Source of the DNA: Flavobacteriaceae bacterium UBA1682
GTDB taxonomy: Bacteria > Bacteroidota > Bacteroidia > Flavobacteriales > Flavobacteriaceae
Assembly: GCA_002320285.1 (NCBI GenBank)
Contig: DCKE01000029.1
Span: 1,698 to 65,697 of the forward strand
DNA length: 64,000 nucleotides
Direction of reading: 5' to 3'
Under the pieces are notes generated by a model, which was not told the DNA's origin, did not search any database, and saw only the letters and a program-made list of their open reading frames with translations. Both the position numbers and the translations under genes were made by a program. Numbering within the stretch: position 1 is the stretch's first letter; every line of letters starts with the position of its first letter. Below, in pieces: positions 1 through 7,378 of the stretch.

Positions 1-290
1 ATGTATCGTTTCGCACAACCCCATAGGGGTGCCATAATTGTAGATAATGTATCGTTTCGCACAACCCCGTAGGGGTGCCATGATTTTAGAAAATGATGTA
101 TAACACGGGATTGTTGTTTATAATAATATATCATTTTCGAATAACCCCGTAGGGGTGACATGATTCTAGATGATGTATCGTTTCGCAAAACCCCGTAGGG
201 GTGACATAATTCTAGATGATGAATCGTTTTGGTATAACCCCGTAGGGGTGACATGATTGTAAATGATAAATCGTTTTGGTAGAACATCGA
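1..290. repeat. Array of ~46-bp direct repeats with ACCCCGTAGGGGT core
   Basis: Five copies of a unit with the palindromic core ACCCCGTAGGGGT (first copy has ATA in place of GTA). The cores lie at 18-30, 64-76, 144-156, 190-202 and 237-249, so the spacing is 46, 80, 46 and 47 bp. A degraded sixth flank (ATCGTTTTGGTAGAAC) follows near 268. Each core is preceded by a TATCGTTTCGCA-like stretch and followed by GCCAT/GACAT-A/G-ATT. The array starts at or before the window edge, so its full length is unknown. No open reading frame here looks like a gene. It lies downstream of the ferredoxin gene, outside its terminator. Function is unknown; the dyad core could form a hairpin or bind a protein. Confidence 0.9.
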
Positions 291-307
291 TTCGAATATC
301 GTATAAA

Positions 308-338
308 TAAAAAACCAGACTCTAGGTCTGGTTTTTTA
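308..338 (-). terminator. Terminator of the ferredoxin gene
   Basis: AAACCAGAC pairs with GTCTGGTTT around a 5-nt loop and is flanked by A and T tracts on the two sides. It sits directly after the stop of the minus-strand ferredoxin gene. The two-sided tracts mean it could also stop transcription coming from the repeat array. Confidence 0.75.
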
Positions 339-339
339 T

Positions 340-690
340 TTATTCATCGTGTAAGAAAGCTTGTCTCTGTAATAAGACTTCTTCGCTTTCGACATGATTA
401 TCATCAGGAACACAGCAATCGACTGGGCAAACAGCCGCGCATTGTGGTTCTTCGTGAAATCCTTTACATTCGGTACATTTACCAGGTACTATGTAGTATA
501 AATCATCTGAGATGGGATCTTGGGCAGCATCTGCATCTACTTCGGTTCCATCGGGTAAAACGATTTTTCCAGAAAGACGGGTACCATCTTTATATCTCCA
601 ATCATCTGCCCCTTCGTATATCGCTGTATTTGGACACTCTGGTTCGCATGCACCGCAGTTGATGCATTCGTCAGTTATTATGATTGCCAT
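340..690 (-). CDS. 2[4Fe-4S] ferredoxin
   Basis: A 116-residue cytoplasmic electron carrier. The first cluster motif is canonical (Cys9, Cys12, Cys15, Cys19-Pro). The second is CX2CX8CX3CP (Cys72, Cys75, Cys84, Cys88-Pro), with the long insert typical of Allochromatium-type ferredoxins. Two more cysteines follow at 92 and 93. The region between the clusters is acidic and longer than in clostridial ferredoxins. The gene is divergent from an acyl-CoA reductase gene, and their promoters overlap. The redox partner cannot be told from sequence. The fold assignment is firm; the physiological role is not. Confidence 0.93.
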   Translation of the reverse strand: MAIIITDECINCGACEPECPNTAIYEGADDWRYKDGTRLSGKIVLPDGTEVDADAAQDPISDDLYYIVPGKCTECKGFHEEPQCAAVCPVDCCVPDDNHVESEEVLLQRQAFLHDE

Positions 691-718
691 AGCTTATATC
701 TTTTATATTTATTATATG

Positions 719-726
719 TAACTTTG
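719..726 (+). promoter_or_regulatory. -7 promoter element of the acyl-CoA reductase gene
   Basis: TAACTTTG matches the Bacteroidota -7 consensus TAnnTTTG. It lies 40 nt before the ATG at 767, with an expected transcription start near 733. It sits within a small dyad, GTAACTTTGTTAC. No clear -33 TTG is seen. Confidence 0.55.
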
Positions 727-729
727 TTA

Positions 730-737
730 CAAAAATA
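730..737 (-). promoter_or_regulatory. -7 promoter element of the ferredoxin gene
   Basis: Read on the minus strand this is TATTTTTG, a full match to TAnnTTTG, 39 nt before the ferredoxin ATG at 690. It is only 3 nt from the opposing -7 element at 719-726, so each predicted start site falls in or beside the other promoter. Confidence 0.5.
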
Positions 738-766
738 CACCCAAAACAATTCACAAACAAATCAAT

Positions 767-1825
767 ATGATTTTAGAAGATAAAAAAATTGCGTTTACAG
801 CTTTAGGGCATTTTATTAGACAATTTTCACAGCCTGATTTTATTAAGGATGAGGATGTTGTTGGAAATGATATCTTTTATATGCGTTTCGCTGAGGCTAT
901 GGAATCAGCAGTTCATTACAACGGATGGTTTACCATAGATCAGATGCTGATCGCTATGAAGTCTTGGAGTACCGCATTGACGATGGAGGAACTGAATCAG
1001 TGGACTTCGGTTTATGATTTTAACCGGGAACCTTTAAAGAATGTCGGGTTGATTTTGGCAGGTAATATTCCATTGGTGGGCTTTCACGATTTCCTATCCG
1101 TATTGATTTCAGGAAATAAGGTACTGGTTAAGATGTCCTCTAATGATCAAAAATTATTGCCCATTTTGGCTGATTATTTAATTCATATCGAACCGCGATT
1201 TCATGATCGTATACATTTTGTAAAAGATCGTTTGGAAAATTTTGATGCTGTGATTGCCACGGGGAGTAATAATACTTCGCGTTACTTTGAATATTATTTT
1301 GATAAGGTTCCAAATATTATTCGTAAAAACCGCAATTCGGTTGCCGTTTTAGATGGTTTGGAAACCAAAGAAGATTTGATTGCTTTGGGGCACGATATTT
1401 TTACCTATTTCGGATTGGGATGTCGCAATGTGTCAAAATTGTGGGTTCCTAAGGGGTATAATTTTGACGCGTTTTTTGACGCGATGTTTGAATTTCAGGA
1501 TGTGATACACTATGAAAAGTATTCCAATAATTACGACTACAATAAAGCGGTTTTTTTGATGAGTAATTTTAAGTTGTTGGACAATGGCTTTTTAACGATT
1601 AAGGAAGACAGCTCTTTTGCATCGCCTATTTCATCGGTATTTTATGAATACTATGAGGCTGTTGATGATTTACAAAAGGAATTGGTGCTTCAGCGTGAAA
1701 AAATTCAATGTGTGGTATCTAATGGTATAGTAGATAACTCTATTTCATTTGGACAAACTCAATTTCCTAGCTTAGCAGATTATGCAGATGGCGTGGATAC
1801 TTTGGATTTCTTATTGAAATTATAA
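767..1825 (+). CDS. Acyl-CoA reductase (LuxC-like)
   Basis: A 352-residue soluble protein resembling the LuxC/acyl-CoA reductase family (PF05893), which reduces acyl-CoA or acyl-protein to aldehyde with NAD(P)H through an active-site Cys. Supporting segments are NVGLILAGNIPLVGFHD (about residues 90-106), VIATGSNNTSRYFEYYF, and FTYFGLGCRNVSKLWVP, where the Cys is the likely nucleophile. There is no lux operon here. The neighbours are a divergent ferredoxin and, 96 bp downstream, serC. I recall this acyl-CoA reductase/serC neighbourhood from other Bacteroidota, but the reaction performed there is not known to me. The family call is good; substrate and pathway are open. Confidence 0.8.
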   Translation: MILEDKKIAFTALGHFIRQFSQPDFIKDEDVVGNDIFYMRFAEAMESAVHYNGWFTIDQMLIAMKSWSTALTMEELNQWTSVYDFNREPLKNVGLILAGNIPLVGFHDFLSVLISGNKVLVKMSSNDQKLLPILADYLIHIEPRFHDRIHFVKDRLENFDAVIATGSNNTSRYFEYYFDKVPNIIRKNRNSVAVLDGLETKEDLIALGHDIFTYFGLGCRNVSKLWVPKGYNFDAFFDAMFEFQDVIHYEKYSNNYDYNKAVFLMSNFKLLDNGFLTIKEDSSFASPISSVFYEYYEAVDDLQKELVLQREKIQCVVSNGIVDNSISFGQTQFPSLADYADGVDTLDFLLKL

Positions 1826-1834
1826 TTTATAAAT

Positions 1835-1885
1835 TCACCTATAAGGTGATATTTGTCTATAGACACCGAGAGTATTGCTCTTGGT
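1835..1885 (+). promoter_or_regulatory. Three consecutive hairpins in the serC leader
   Basis: The 96-bp gap before serC holds TCACCT-ATA-AGGTGA (1835-1849), the perfect 12-bp palindrome TGTCTATAGACA (1854-1865), and an 8-bp stem ACCGAGAG/CTCTTGGT with one G-U pair and loop TATTG (1865-1885). None is followed by a clear T tract, so they are not obvious terminators. They could be RNA leader structures or protein binding sites for serC-serA control. Confidence 0.5.
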
Positions 1886-1921
1886 ATTGTGGAATGCTAA
1901 TGTTAAATAGTAAAGGGATAT

Positions 1922-2986
1922 ATGAAAATACATAATTTTAGTGCAGGCCCTTGTGTTTTACCTGCAACGGTATATCAGCAAGCTTCAGAAGCAGTTTTGA
2001 ATTATCAAAATTCGGGACTCTCTATTTTGGAAATCTCGCACCGTAGTAGTGAATTTATAGCTATTTTGGACGAAGCGAGACAATTAGTGCTGAAGTTGCT
2101 GAGTTTGGATGCAACTCAATACACGGCTTTGTTTTTACAAGGAAGTGCCAGTATGGAGTTTCTGCGAGTTCCCCTTAATTTGCTGCAAACAAAAGCGGCC
2201 TATATCGATACCGGTACTTGGTCTTCAAAAGCGATAAAAGAAGCTAGAGGCCTTGGTGAGGTGGAGGAAGTCGCCTCCTCACGCGACAAAAACTATACTT
2301 ATATTCCCTCTGATTACGAGGTGGGTACGCATTTTGATTATTTGCATTTCACGTCAAATAATACGATTTATGGTACTCAATTTGTAGAAATTCCACATGT
2401 TGAAATTCCTTTGGTATGCGATATGAGCTCTGATATTTTTTCAAGGACAATGGATTTCAGTAAGTTTGACTTGATTTATGCAGGGGTTCAAAAAAATATC
2501 GGTCCTGCGGGATTGAGTTTGGTAGTTGTTAAGAATGAAATATTGGGAAAGACAACTCGAGCTATTCCGAGTATTATGGATTATCAGCAACATATCAATC
2601 ACGGTAATTTATACCATACAGCAAATGTGTTTGGAGTATACGCGTGTTTATTAAATTTGAGATGGTTGAATGACTTAGGTGGTACTGAGGTTATAGAACG
2701 CTTGAATAATGATAAGGCTTCGTTGTTGTACCGCACTATTGACGGATTGGATTTCGTAAAAGGAATTGCAGATCGAAAGTACCGTTCGAAGATGAATGTC
2801 ACCTTTGATTTTGAAGAAGCGGGGTTACAAGAGTTGTTCGATAGCTATTGCCGTGATGCAAATATTGTCAATATCCAGGGGCATCGAAGTGTAGGAGGGT
2901 ACAGAGCATCCTTATACAATGCATTGCCCATTGAAAGTGTCGAGGTTTTAGTTCAGGTATTGGAACAAGTTAAACATAAATCATAA
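1922..2986 (+). CDS. serC: Phosphoserine aminotransferase
   Basis: A PLP-dependent class-V aminotransferase of 354 residues that converts 3-phosphohydroxypyruvate and glutamate to phosphoserine in serine synthesis. It can also act on the related intermediate in pyridoxal phosphate synthesis. Family marks are the N-terminal NFSAGPCVLP, SHRSSEF, and FLQGSASMEF in the phosphate-binding region. The Schiff-base lysine is Lys191 in YAGVQKNIGPAG, and GGYRASLYNA is near the C terminus. All expected catalytic features are present. The stop is 2 nt before the next ATG, so it is co-transcribed with the serA-like gene, which by contrast looks inactive. Confidence 0.96.
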   Translation: MKIHNFSAGPCVLPATVYQQASEAVLNYQNSGLSILEISHRSSEFIAILDEARQLVLKLLSLDATQYTALFLQGSASMEFLRVPLNLLQTKAAYIDTGTWSSKAIKEARGLGEVEEVASSRDKNYTYIPSDYEVGTHFDYLHFTSNNTIYGTQFVEIPHVEIPLVCDMSSDIFSRTMDFSKFDLIYAGVQKNIGPAGLSLVVVKNEILGKTTRAIPSIMDYQQHINHGNLYHTANVFGVYACLLNLRWLNDLGGTEVIERLNNDKASLLYRTIDGLDFVKGIADRKYRSKMNVTFDFEEAGLQELFDSYCRDANIVNIQGHRSVGGYRASLYNALPIESVEVLVQVLEQVKHKS

Positions 2987-2988
2987 AG

Positions 2989-3942
2989 ATGAAAATATTA
3001 GTCAATGAAGCGCTCCCTGCTTTTGTTGAGAGCGATTTGAAAACTCGTGGTTTTGAAATCATTCAAGTTAAGGTTGCACAAGAGCAGTTAGCCAATTATA
3101 TCAATACGCATCATATTGAAGTTTTAGTAATACAGCAAGCTAGAAAAATCACGAGATCGCTCGTCGATTCTTGTACGACGTTGAAATACATACTTATAGC
3201 GGATACTCGAATCGATTTGGAATATATCGATTATGCCATCAAAAACGGTATTCAGGTATTGTGGGCAGAAAAGTCGTTGGCAAATGCTACGGCAGAAATG
3301 GTTTTTGCACATTTGCTAACGGGCAGCAGATTGTTGCAAGAAGCCAATAGAAATATGCCGTTAGAGGGGGAGGTAAATTTTAAATCGCTGCAAAAATCCT
3401 ACTCCAATGGTGTAGAATTAGCGGGTAAGACTCTTGGGATAATCGGTATGAATATCGCGGGAGAGTTAGTCGCTCAAAAGGCGATTGGACTTGGAATGCG
3501 CGTGATTTACTATGATGACGTGAAGACCTTGTTGACCAAAAAGGTAGCGCTAATGAATGGAGTGTCTTTTCAATTGAATTTGGAAGCACAAAGTTTGGAA
3601 TCGGTAATTGAGGAAGCACATTTTTTAACGGTGCATACTTCGCAATTCGAACGTTATATTTTACGTAAGGATCGATTTGAATTAGCTAAAAACCTGTTGG
3701 GGGTAATCAATTGTGCTTATCCGGAAGCTGTAAATGAAGTAGATTTAGTAGATTTACTCAATGACGAGCAGCTCTTATTTGCCGGTTTAGATCGTTTTGA
3801 AGAGGAGCCCAATCCGGCTATTCAGGTATTGATGCAACCTGCTATTTCTTTGTCTCCTAATATAAATAGTGCATCTAGTGATATTGAGGAGCAAATTTGG
3901 AACGAAATACGTGAATTATTCGCCGATTGTAGAGGATTTTAA
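2989..3942 (+). CDS. Degenerate D-3-phosphoglycerate dehydrogenase-like protein
   Basis: A 317-residue protein of the D-2-hydroxyacid dehydrogenase family, in the serA position after serC. The scaffold is well kept: MKILVNEALP, RNMPLEGEVNF (121-131), LAGKTLGIIG (144-153), LLFAGLDRFEEEP (262-274). The signature residues are not. The NAD-binding GxGxxG is GMNIAG (153-158). The ARG that carries the catalytic Arg is AYP (243-245). The catalytic His of the TPH segment is Asn291 (SPN). The RGGVGMDNID-like substrate loop reads ADTRIDLEYID (71-81). Only the family Glu (271-274) survives. The frame is open throughout, so this is not a simple pseudogene. It may be a pseudoenzyme or bind another ligand. 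Oxidation of 3-phosphoglycerate by it seems unlikely. Confidence 0.85.
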   Translation: MKILVNEALPAFVESDLKTRGFEIIQVKVAQEQLANYINTHHIEVLVIQQARKITRSLVDSCTTLKYILIADTRIDLEYIDYAIKNGIQVLWAEKSLANATAEMVFAHLLTGSRLLQEANRNMPLEGEVNFKSLQKSYSNGVELAGKTLGIIGMNIAGELVAQKAIGLGMRVIYYDDVKTLLTKKVALMNGVSFQLNLEAQSLESVIEEAHFLTVHTSQFERYILRKDRFELAKNLLGVINCAYPEAVNEVDLVDLLNDEQLLFAGLDRFEEEPNPAIQVLMQPAISLSPNINSASSDIEEQIWNEIRELFADCRGF

Positions 3943-3974
3943 CTAACTTAGTTTAGTCTTTAAAACAACAAATT

Positions 3975-4472
3975 ATGTTAGAACAAATTCAACAAATCAT
4001 TGAGCAAGTAAGTTCAAAGGAAGCTGGTGCACAAGGAATATCTTCTGAGTTGACATCATCAGTTGCGCAAGCAACGGGTTCATCAATCATATCGGGTCTA
4101 AAGGATTCGGTGAGCAATGGAAATATTAGTCAACTGACGGACTTGTTTCAGGGTTCTGGGGACATTGCTTCTAATGGAGCGGTGACTTCTATAGTGTCTA
4201 ATTTAGTGGGAACGCTGTCTAGCAAGTTAGGAATAGACTCTGGAGTTGCCAATAATTTCGCAAGTTCTGTAGTGCCACAGGCCTTGGCGATGTTGGTTTC
4301 TAAATTAAAAGATTCCAATTTCTCTATAACGGATTTATTGGGGGCTTTTTCTGGAGGTTCCGGTTCTGCAGGGGGTATCATGGATGCTTTAGGTGGTATG
4401 GGATTGGATCAAAACAAAGATGGTAAAGTAGGGTTAGATGATGCGATGTCTGCTTTAAAAGGGCTGTTTTAG
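3975..4472 (+). CDS. DUF937-like protein with C-terminal EF-hand-like loop
   Basis: A 165-residue Ser/Gly/Ala-rich protein without signal peptide or membrane segment. Its body (TDLFQGSGDIASNGAVTSIVSNLVGTLSSKLG and similar) resembles the DUF937 family. The C terminus carries DQNKDGKVGLDD, which fits a single calcium-binding loop (D-x-N-x-D-G-x-V-x3-D), preceded by a Gly-rich linker (SGGSGSAGGIMDALGGMG). It starts 32 bp after the serA-like gene on the same strand and may be read from the same transcript. Function is unknown. Calcium binding is inferred from the motif alone. Confidence 0.75.
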   Translation: MLEQIQQIIEQVSSKEAGAQGISSELTSSVAQATGSSIISGLKDSVSNGNISQLTDLFQGSGDIASNGAVTSIVSNLVGTLSSKLGIDSGVANNFASSVVPQALAMLVSKLKDSNFSITDLLGAFSGGSGSAGGIMDALGGMGLDQNKDGKVGLDDAMSALKGLF

Positions 4473-4527
4473 TCGAGAAGTATTTACATTATGGTATTAA
4501 AAGTCTTTTAGTACAAAATTATATAAA

Positions 4528-4562
4528 AGGAACGGATTTCAAATTTCCGTTCTTTTTTTTAC
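4528..4562 (+). terminator. Terminator after the DUF937-like gene
   Basis: GAACGGA (4530-4536) pairs with TCCGTTC (4546-4552) and is followed by a run of eight T. It closes the acyl-CoA reductase-serC-serA-DUF937 transcription unit. Confidence 0.75.
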
Positions 4563-4604
4563 GCCTATGGTTGGTTTTATTCAAGATGGTTGATAGCTCA
4601 AATA

Positions 4605-4640
4605 AAAAATGACTTAGATTAAATTATCTAAGTCATTTTT
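4605..4640. terminator. Bidirectional hairpin between convergent genes
   Basis: A perfect 15-bp stem, AAAAATGACTTAGAT with ATCTAAGTCATTTTT, around a 6-nt loop. It has A and T ends on both sides, so it can act for the minus-strand gene at 4730-5140 and as a second stop for the plus-strand operon. Confidence 0.75.
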
Positions 4641-4729
4641 ATTAAATACAAATTGGCGTTTTAATACCTGGCTTAATTAGAGTCTTTTATCGACTAGGTA
4701 GTATTGGATAGTTGCTACGTTAACTAGAA

Positions 4730-5140
4730 TTAAGGTCTAGCTATAGTTACATCTTTATCTATATTGGGGTCCAGGACTTTGTTTATGCACATAGAGACAT
4801 GGACAGTACTATATCCAGTTAGGTAAATATGTTGGTTGCCATATCCGTCAGTATGGTCAAAGTATTGCATACGTAGGTCATTTTGTCTCGCGATAGCTTC
4901 CTGTTCGGTGTAACGTCCATATTCCTCATGAATCTGTACCATAGGCTGACTAGCTCCAGTTGGGAATATTAGTTGTCGCAAAACTCGATGCTTATAGCAC
5001 TTCTTTTTGACGATTTGGTTGTCGCTTACTTCGTTTACTTTGACGGTACTGTTAATTGGTTCTTTACCTTTTTCTATGTTTCCTGCTAACATAGTCATTG
5101 AAATCAGAGCCATTAGGCTCATTGCGATAATTTTTTTCAT
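4730..5140 (-). CDS. Small secreted protein of unknown function
   Basis: A 136-residue protein with a clear signal peptide (MKKIIAMSLMALISMTMLAG). The mature part has KKKCYKHRVLRQLIF, EEYGRYTEQEAIARQND and a C-terminal DGYGNQHIYLTGYSTVHVSMC. It holds two or three cysteines, but none sits in a lipobox at the cleavage site, so it is probably periplasmic or secreted and not a lipoprotein. I recognise no family. It stands alone on the minus strand between two terminators. Confidence 0.75.
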   Translation of the reverse strand: MKKIIAMSLMALISMTMLAGNIEKGKEPINSTVKVNEVSDNQIVKKKCYKHRVLRQLIFPTGASQPMVQIHEEYGRYTEQEAIARQNDLRMQYFDHTDGYGNQHIYLTGYSTVHVSMCINKVLDPNIDKDVTIARP

Positions 5141-5566
5141 AATATTATTGTTTTGTTAGTATGTTAAATATATGAAAATTTTGTTAAATAATCAATTTTT
5201 GTTTATTAAAATCTGTTTATGTCTTTTGTTAGGTGTGTTATTTGTACTTAATTAGTGTTTGATTTTTGTTTTAGCTAGGAGTTTGCTGACTTGTTTGTAG
5301 ATGCACAGTGGGTTTATCTGGGTAAAAAATATTCTACTTTAGATGAGATAAAAAAGATATTGACTGTTTTTTTAGTAACATAAATTAAAAGTTTAGTATT
5401 GTCAAAGAACTAACCCGCTAACCGTTATTTTATTGGCTTTTAGAAGATCTTCGGCAAGTATATATAAGAAAAAAGCAGTAATAAATCGAAATTTATTACT
5501 GCTTTAAGGATTTGAAATTGTTGCTGTCAATCTCTATACACTAATTTCATTACGAGATTTTTTAAA
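5141..5566. other. 426-bp intergenic stretch
   Basis: AT-rich region between the small secreted protein gene and the carboxyltransferase gene, both on the minus strand. The only structure I can support is the strong terminator at 5470-5508. I found no TAnnTTTG element on the minus strand and no convincing open reading frame. Confidence 0.6.
5470..5508 (-). terminator. Terminator of the carboxyltransferase gene
   Basis: AAAGCAGTAATAAAT (5472-5486) pairs perfectly with ATTTATTACTGCTTT (5491-5505) over 15 bp with loop CGAA. On the minus strand it is followed by a T tract. It lies about 60 nt beyond the stop at 5567. Confidence 0.8.
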
Positions 5567-7195
5567 TCAGACTTGTATAACGCCTAAATTGAATTGTCTT
5601 TCAATAGGAGCGTGATCTGCCGCTTCGATACCCATTGAAATCCAAGTACGCGTATCAAGAGGATCGATAATCGCATCGGTCCATAATCTTGAAGCTGCGT
5701 AGTATGGAGATACTTGTTTGTCGTATCGCGCTTTAATCTTATTAAACATTTCCGTTTCTTTTTCTGCAGTAATTTCTTCACCTTTAGCTTTTAGAGAAGA
5801 GGCTTCGATTTGCAAGAGCACTTTGGCTGCTTGTGAACCTCCCATCACCGCTAATTCAGCACTTGGCCAGGCAAAGATTAACCTTGGATCATAAGCTTTT
5901 CCACACATCGCATAGTTACCTGCTCCATACGAGTTACCCACGATAACAGTGAATTTCGGAACAACGGAATTGCTAACAGCATTCACCATTTTGGCGCCAT
6001 CTTTTATGATTCCACCATGCTCCGATTTAGAGCCTACCATAAATCCAGTAACGTCTTGCACGAATACTAGTGGTATTTTCTTTTGATTGCAATTGGCGAT
6101 AAAACGCGTTGCTTTATCTGCGCTGTCGGAATAAATTACTCCACCAAATTGCATTTCACCTTTTTTGGTTTTAACCACTTTTCTTTGATTCGCTACAATA
6201 CCTACGGCCCAACCGTCGATTCGGGCATAACCCGTGATGATGCTTTGCCCATAACCGGCTTTATACTCTTCAAAATCAGATTCGTCAACCAAACGTTTGA
6301 TGATTTCCATCATATCGTATTGTTCCGTTCTTGCTTTTGGCAATATCCCGTAGATATCGTTCGGATCTAAAGCTGGTTTTACTGATTTTACGCGATTATA
6401 TCCCGCTTTAGTATAGTCGCCAATTTTTCCGATAATGTTTTTAATGGTATCCAAAGCATCTTTATCATCTTTGGATTTATAATCGGTAACACCAGAAATT
6501 TCGCAATGTGTAGTTGCTCCACCTAAGGTTTCGTTGTCGATGTTTTCACCGATGGCCGCTTTAACCAAGTAGCTTCCAGCAAGGAAAATACTTCCCGTTT
6601 TGTCTACGATTAAGGCTTCATCACTCATAATCGGTAAATAAGCTCCTCCTGCAACACAACTTCCCATCACTGCTGCAATTTGAGTGATTCCCATACTGCT
6701 CATTAAGGCATTATTTCTGAAAATTCTACCGAAATGTTCTTTATCTGGGAAAATTTCATCTTGTAATGGCAGATAAACTCCAGCGCTATCTACTAAATAG
6801 ATGATAGGTAAGCGATTTTCCATAGCAATTTCTTGCGCTCGCAAATTCTTTTTTGCTGTAATTGGAAACCAAGCTCCTGCTTTTACCGTGGCATCGTTGG
6901 CAACAACGATACATTGTTTCCCTTGTATATAACCGATTTTAACTACTACACCACCTGAAGGACATCCACCGTGCTCTTCATACATTCCATCTCCTACGAA
7001 TGCTCCGATTTCAATAGTTTTAGCATCGACATCTAGAAGGTAATCTATTCGTTCTCTTGCTGTTAGTTTTCCCTGTTGATGCAATTTTTCAATTCTCTTT
7101 TCACCACCACCTAGTTTTACTTTGGCATACTGACGTTTTAAGTCAGATAAAAGTAACTTGTTGTGGTCTTCATTTTTATTGAAGTTAATATCCAT
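5567..7195 (-). CDS. Acyl-CoA carboxylase, carboxyltransferase (beta) subunit
   Basis: About 542 residues with the two-part crotonase-fold carboxyltransferase domain. It transfers CO2 from carboxybiotin to an acyl-CoA (propionyl-, methylcrotonyl- or related). Marks are KLGGGEKRIEKLHQQGKLTARERIDYLLD at the N terminus, GGVVVKIG, VDSAGVYLPLQDEIFPD, VMGSCVAGGAYLP in the acyl-CoA oxyanion region, and the carboxybiotin side FVQDVTGFMVG with VGNSYGAGNYAMCG. Overall it is most like methylcrotonyl-CoA carboxylase beta subunits (leucine breakdown). No biotin carboxylase or BCCP gene is in the window. The ATG at 7195 (MDINFNKNEDH) is chosen; a longer frame to 7252 has an unlikely leader. Confidence 0.9.
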   Translation of the reverse strand: MDINFNKNEDHNKLLLSDLKRQYAKVKLGGGEKRIEKLHQQGKLTARERIDYLLDVDAKTIEIGAFVGDGMYEEHGGCPSGGVVVKIGYIQGKQCIVVANDATVKAGAWFPITAKKNLRAQEIAMENRLPIIYLVDSAGVYLPLQDEIFPDKEHFGRIFRNNALMSSMGITQIAAVMGSCVAGGAYLPIMSDEALIVDKTGSIFLAGSYLVKAAIGENIDNETLGGATTHCEISGVTDYKSKDDKDALDTIKNIIGKIGDYTKAGYNRVKSVKPALDPNDIYGILPKARTEQYDMMEIIKRLVDESDFEEYKAGYGQSIITGYARIDGWAVGIVANQRKVVKTKKGEMQFGGVIYSDSADKATRFIANCNQKKIPLVFVQDVTGFMVGSKSEHGGIIKDGAKMVNAVSNSVVPKFTVIVGNSYGAGNYAMCGKAYDPRLIFAWPSAELAVMGGSQAAKVLLQIEASSLKAKGEEITAEKETEMFNKIKARYDKQVSPYYAASRLWTDAIIDPLDTRTWISMGIEAADHAPIERQFNLGVIQV

Positions 7196-7338
7196 ATTAT
7201 ATAGGCCTTTTTTTTGATTGTTAGTTTCTAATTCTTGAGTGCTAAAATACAAAAACCTTTATAATTAAAAGAGTATCCATTCAGCTTATAATTGCAGTGA
7301 TAACGAAAATATTTTAAAAAGTTAATCTTTAGGAAACA

Positions 7339-7366
7339 TTGGATCTGTTTTTTATCCTTACTTTTG
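7339..7366 (+). promoter_or_regulatory. Promoter of the DUF47-PiT operon
   Basis: TTG (7339-7341), 17 bp, then TACTTTTG (7359-7366). Both parts and the spacing match the Bacteroidota promoter (-33 TTG, -7 TAnnTTTG). The expected start site is near 7373, only a few bases before the ATG at 7379, giving a very short leader. Confidence 0.7.
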
Positions 7367-7378
7367 CGCGCCTAATAG

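Noticed and set aside
1..290. Possible CRISPR array
   Set aside because: The whole 46-bp unit is similar between copies, with no unique spacers of equal length, and no cas gene is near.
268..320. tRNA-like GATTCGAAT sequence in the repeat flank
   Set aside because: No cloverleaf can be drawn around it, and the nearby stem is the ferredoxin terminator.
276..662. Plus-strand open frame opposite the ferredoxin gene
   Set aside because: It is a shadow frame; the minus-strand frame has two clear iron-sulphur motifs.
7196..7252. Longer N terminus of the carboxyltransferase
   Set aside because: The extra 19 residues are not like family starts, while MDINFNKNEDH at 7195 is.
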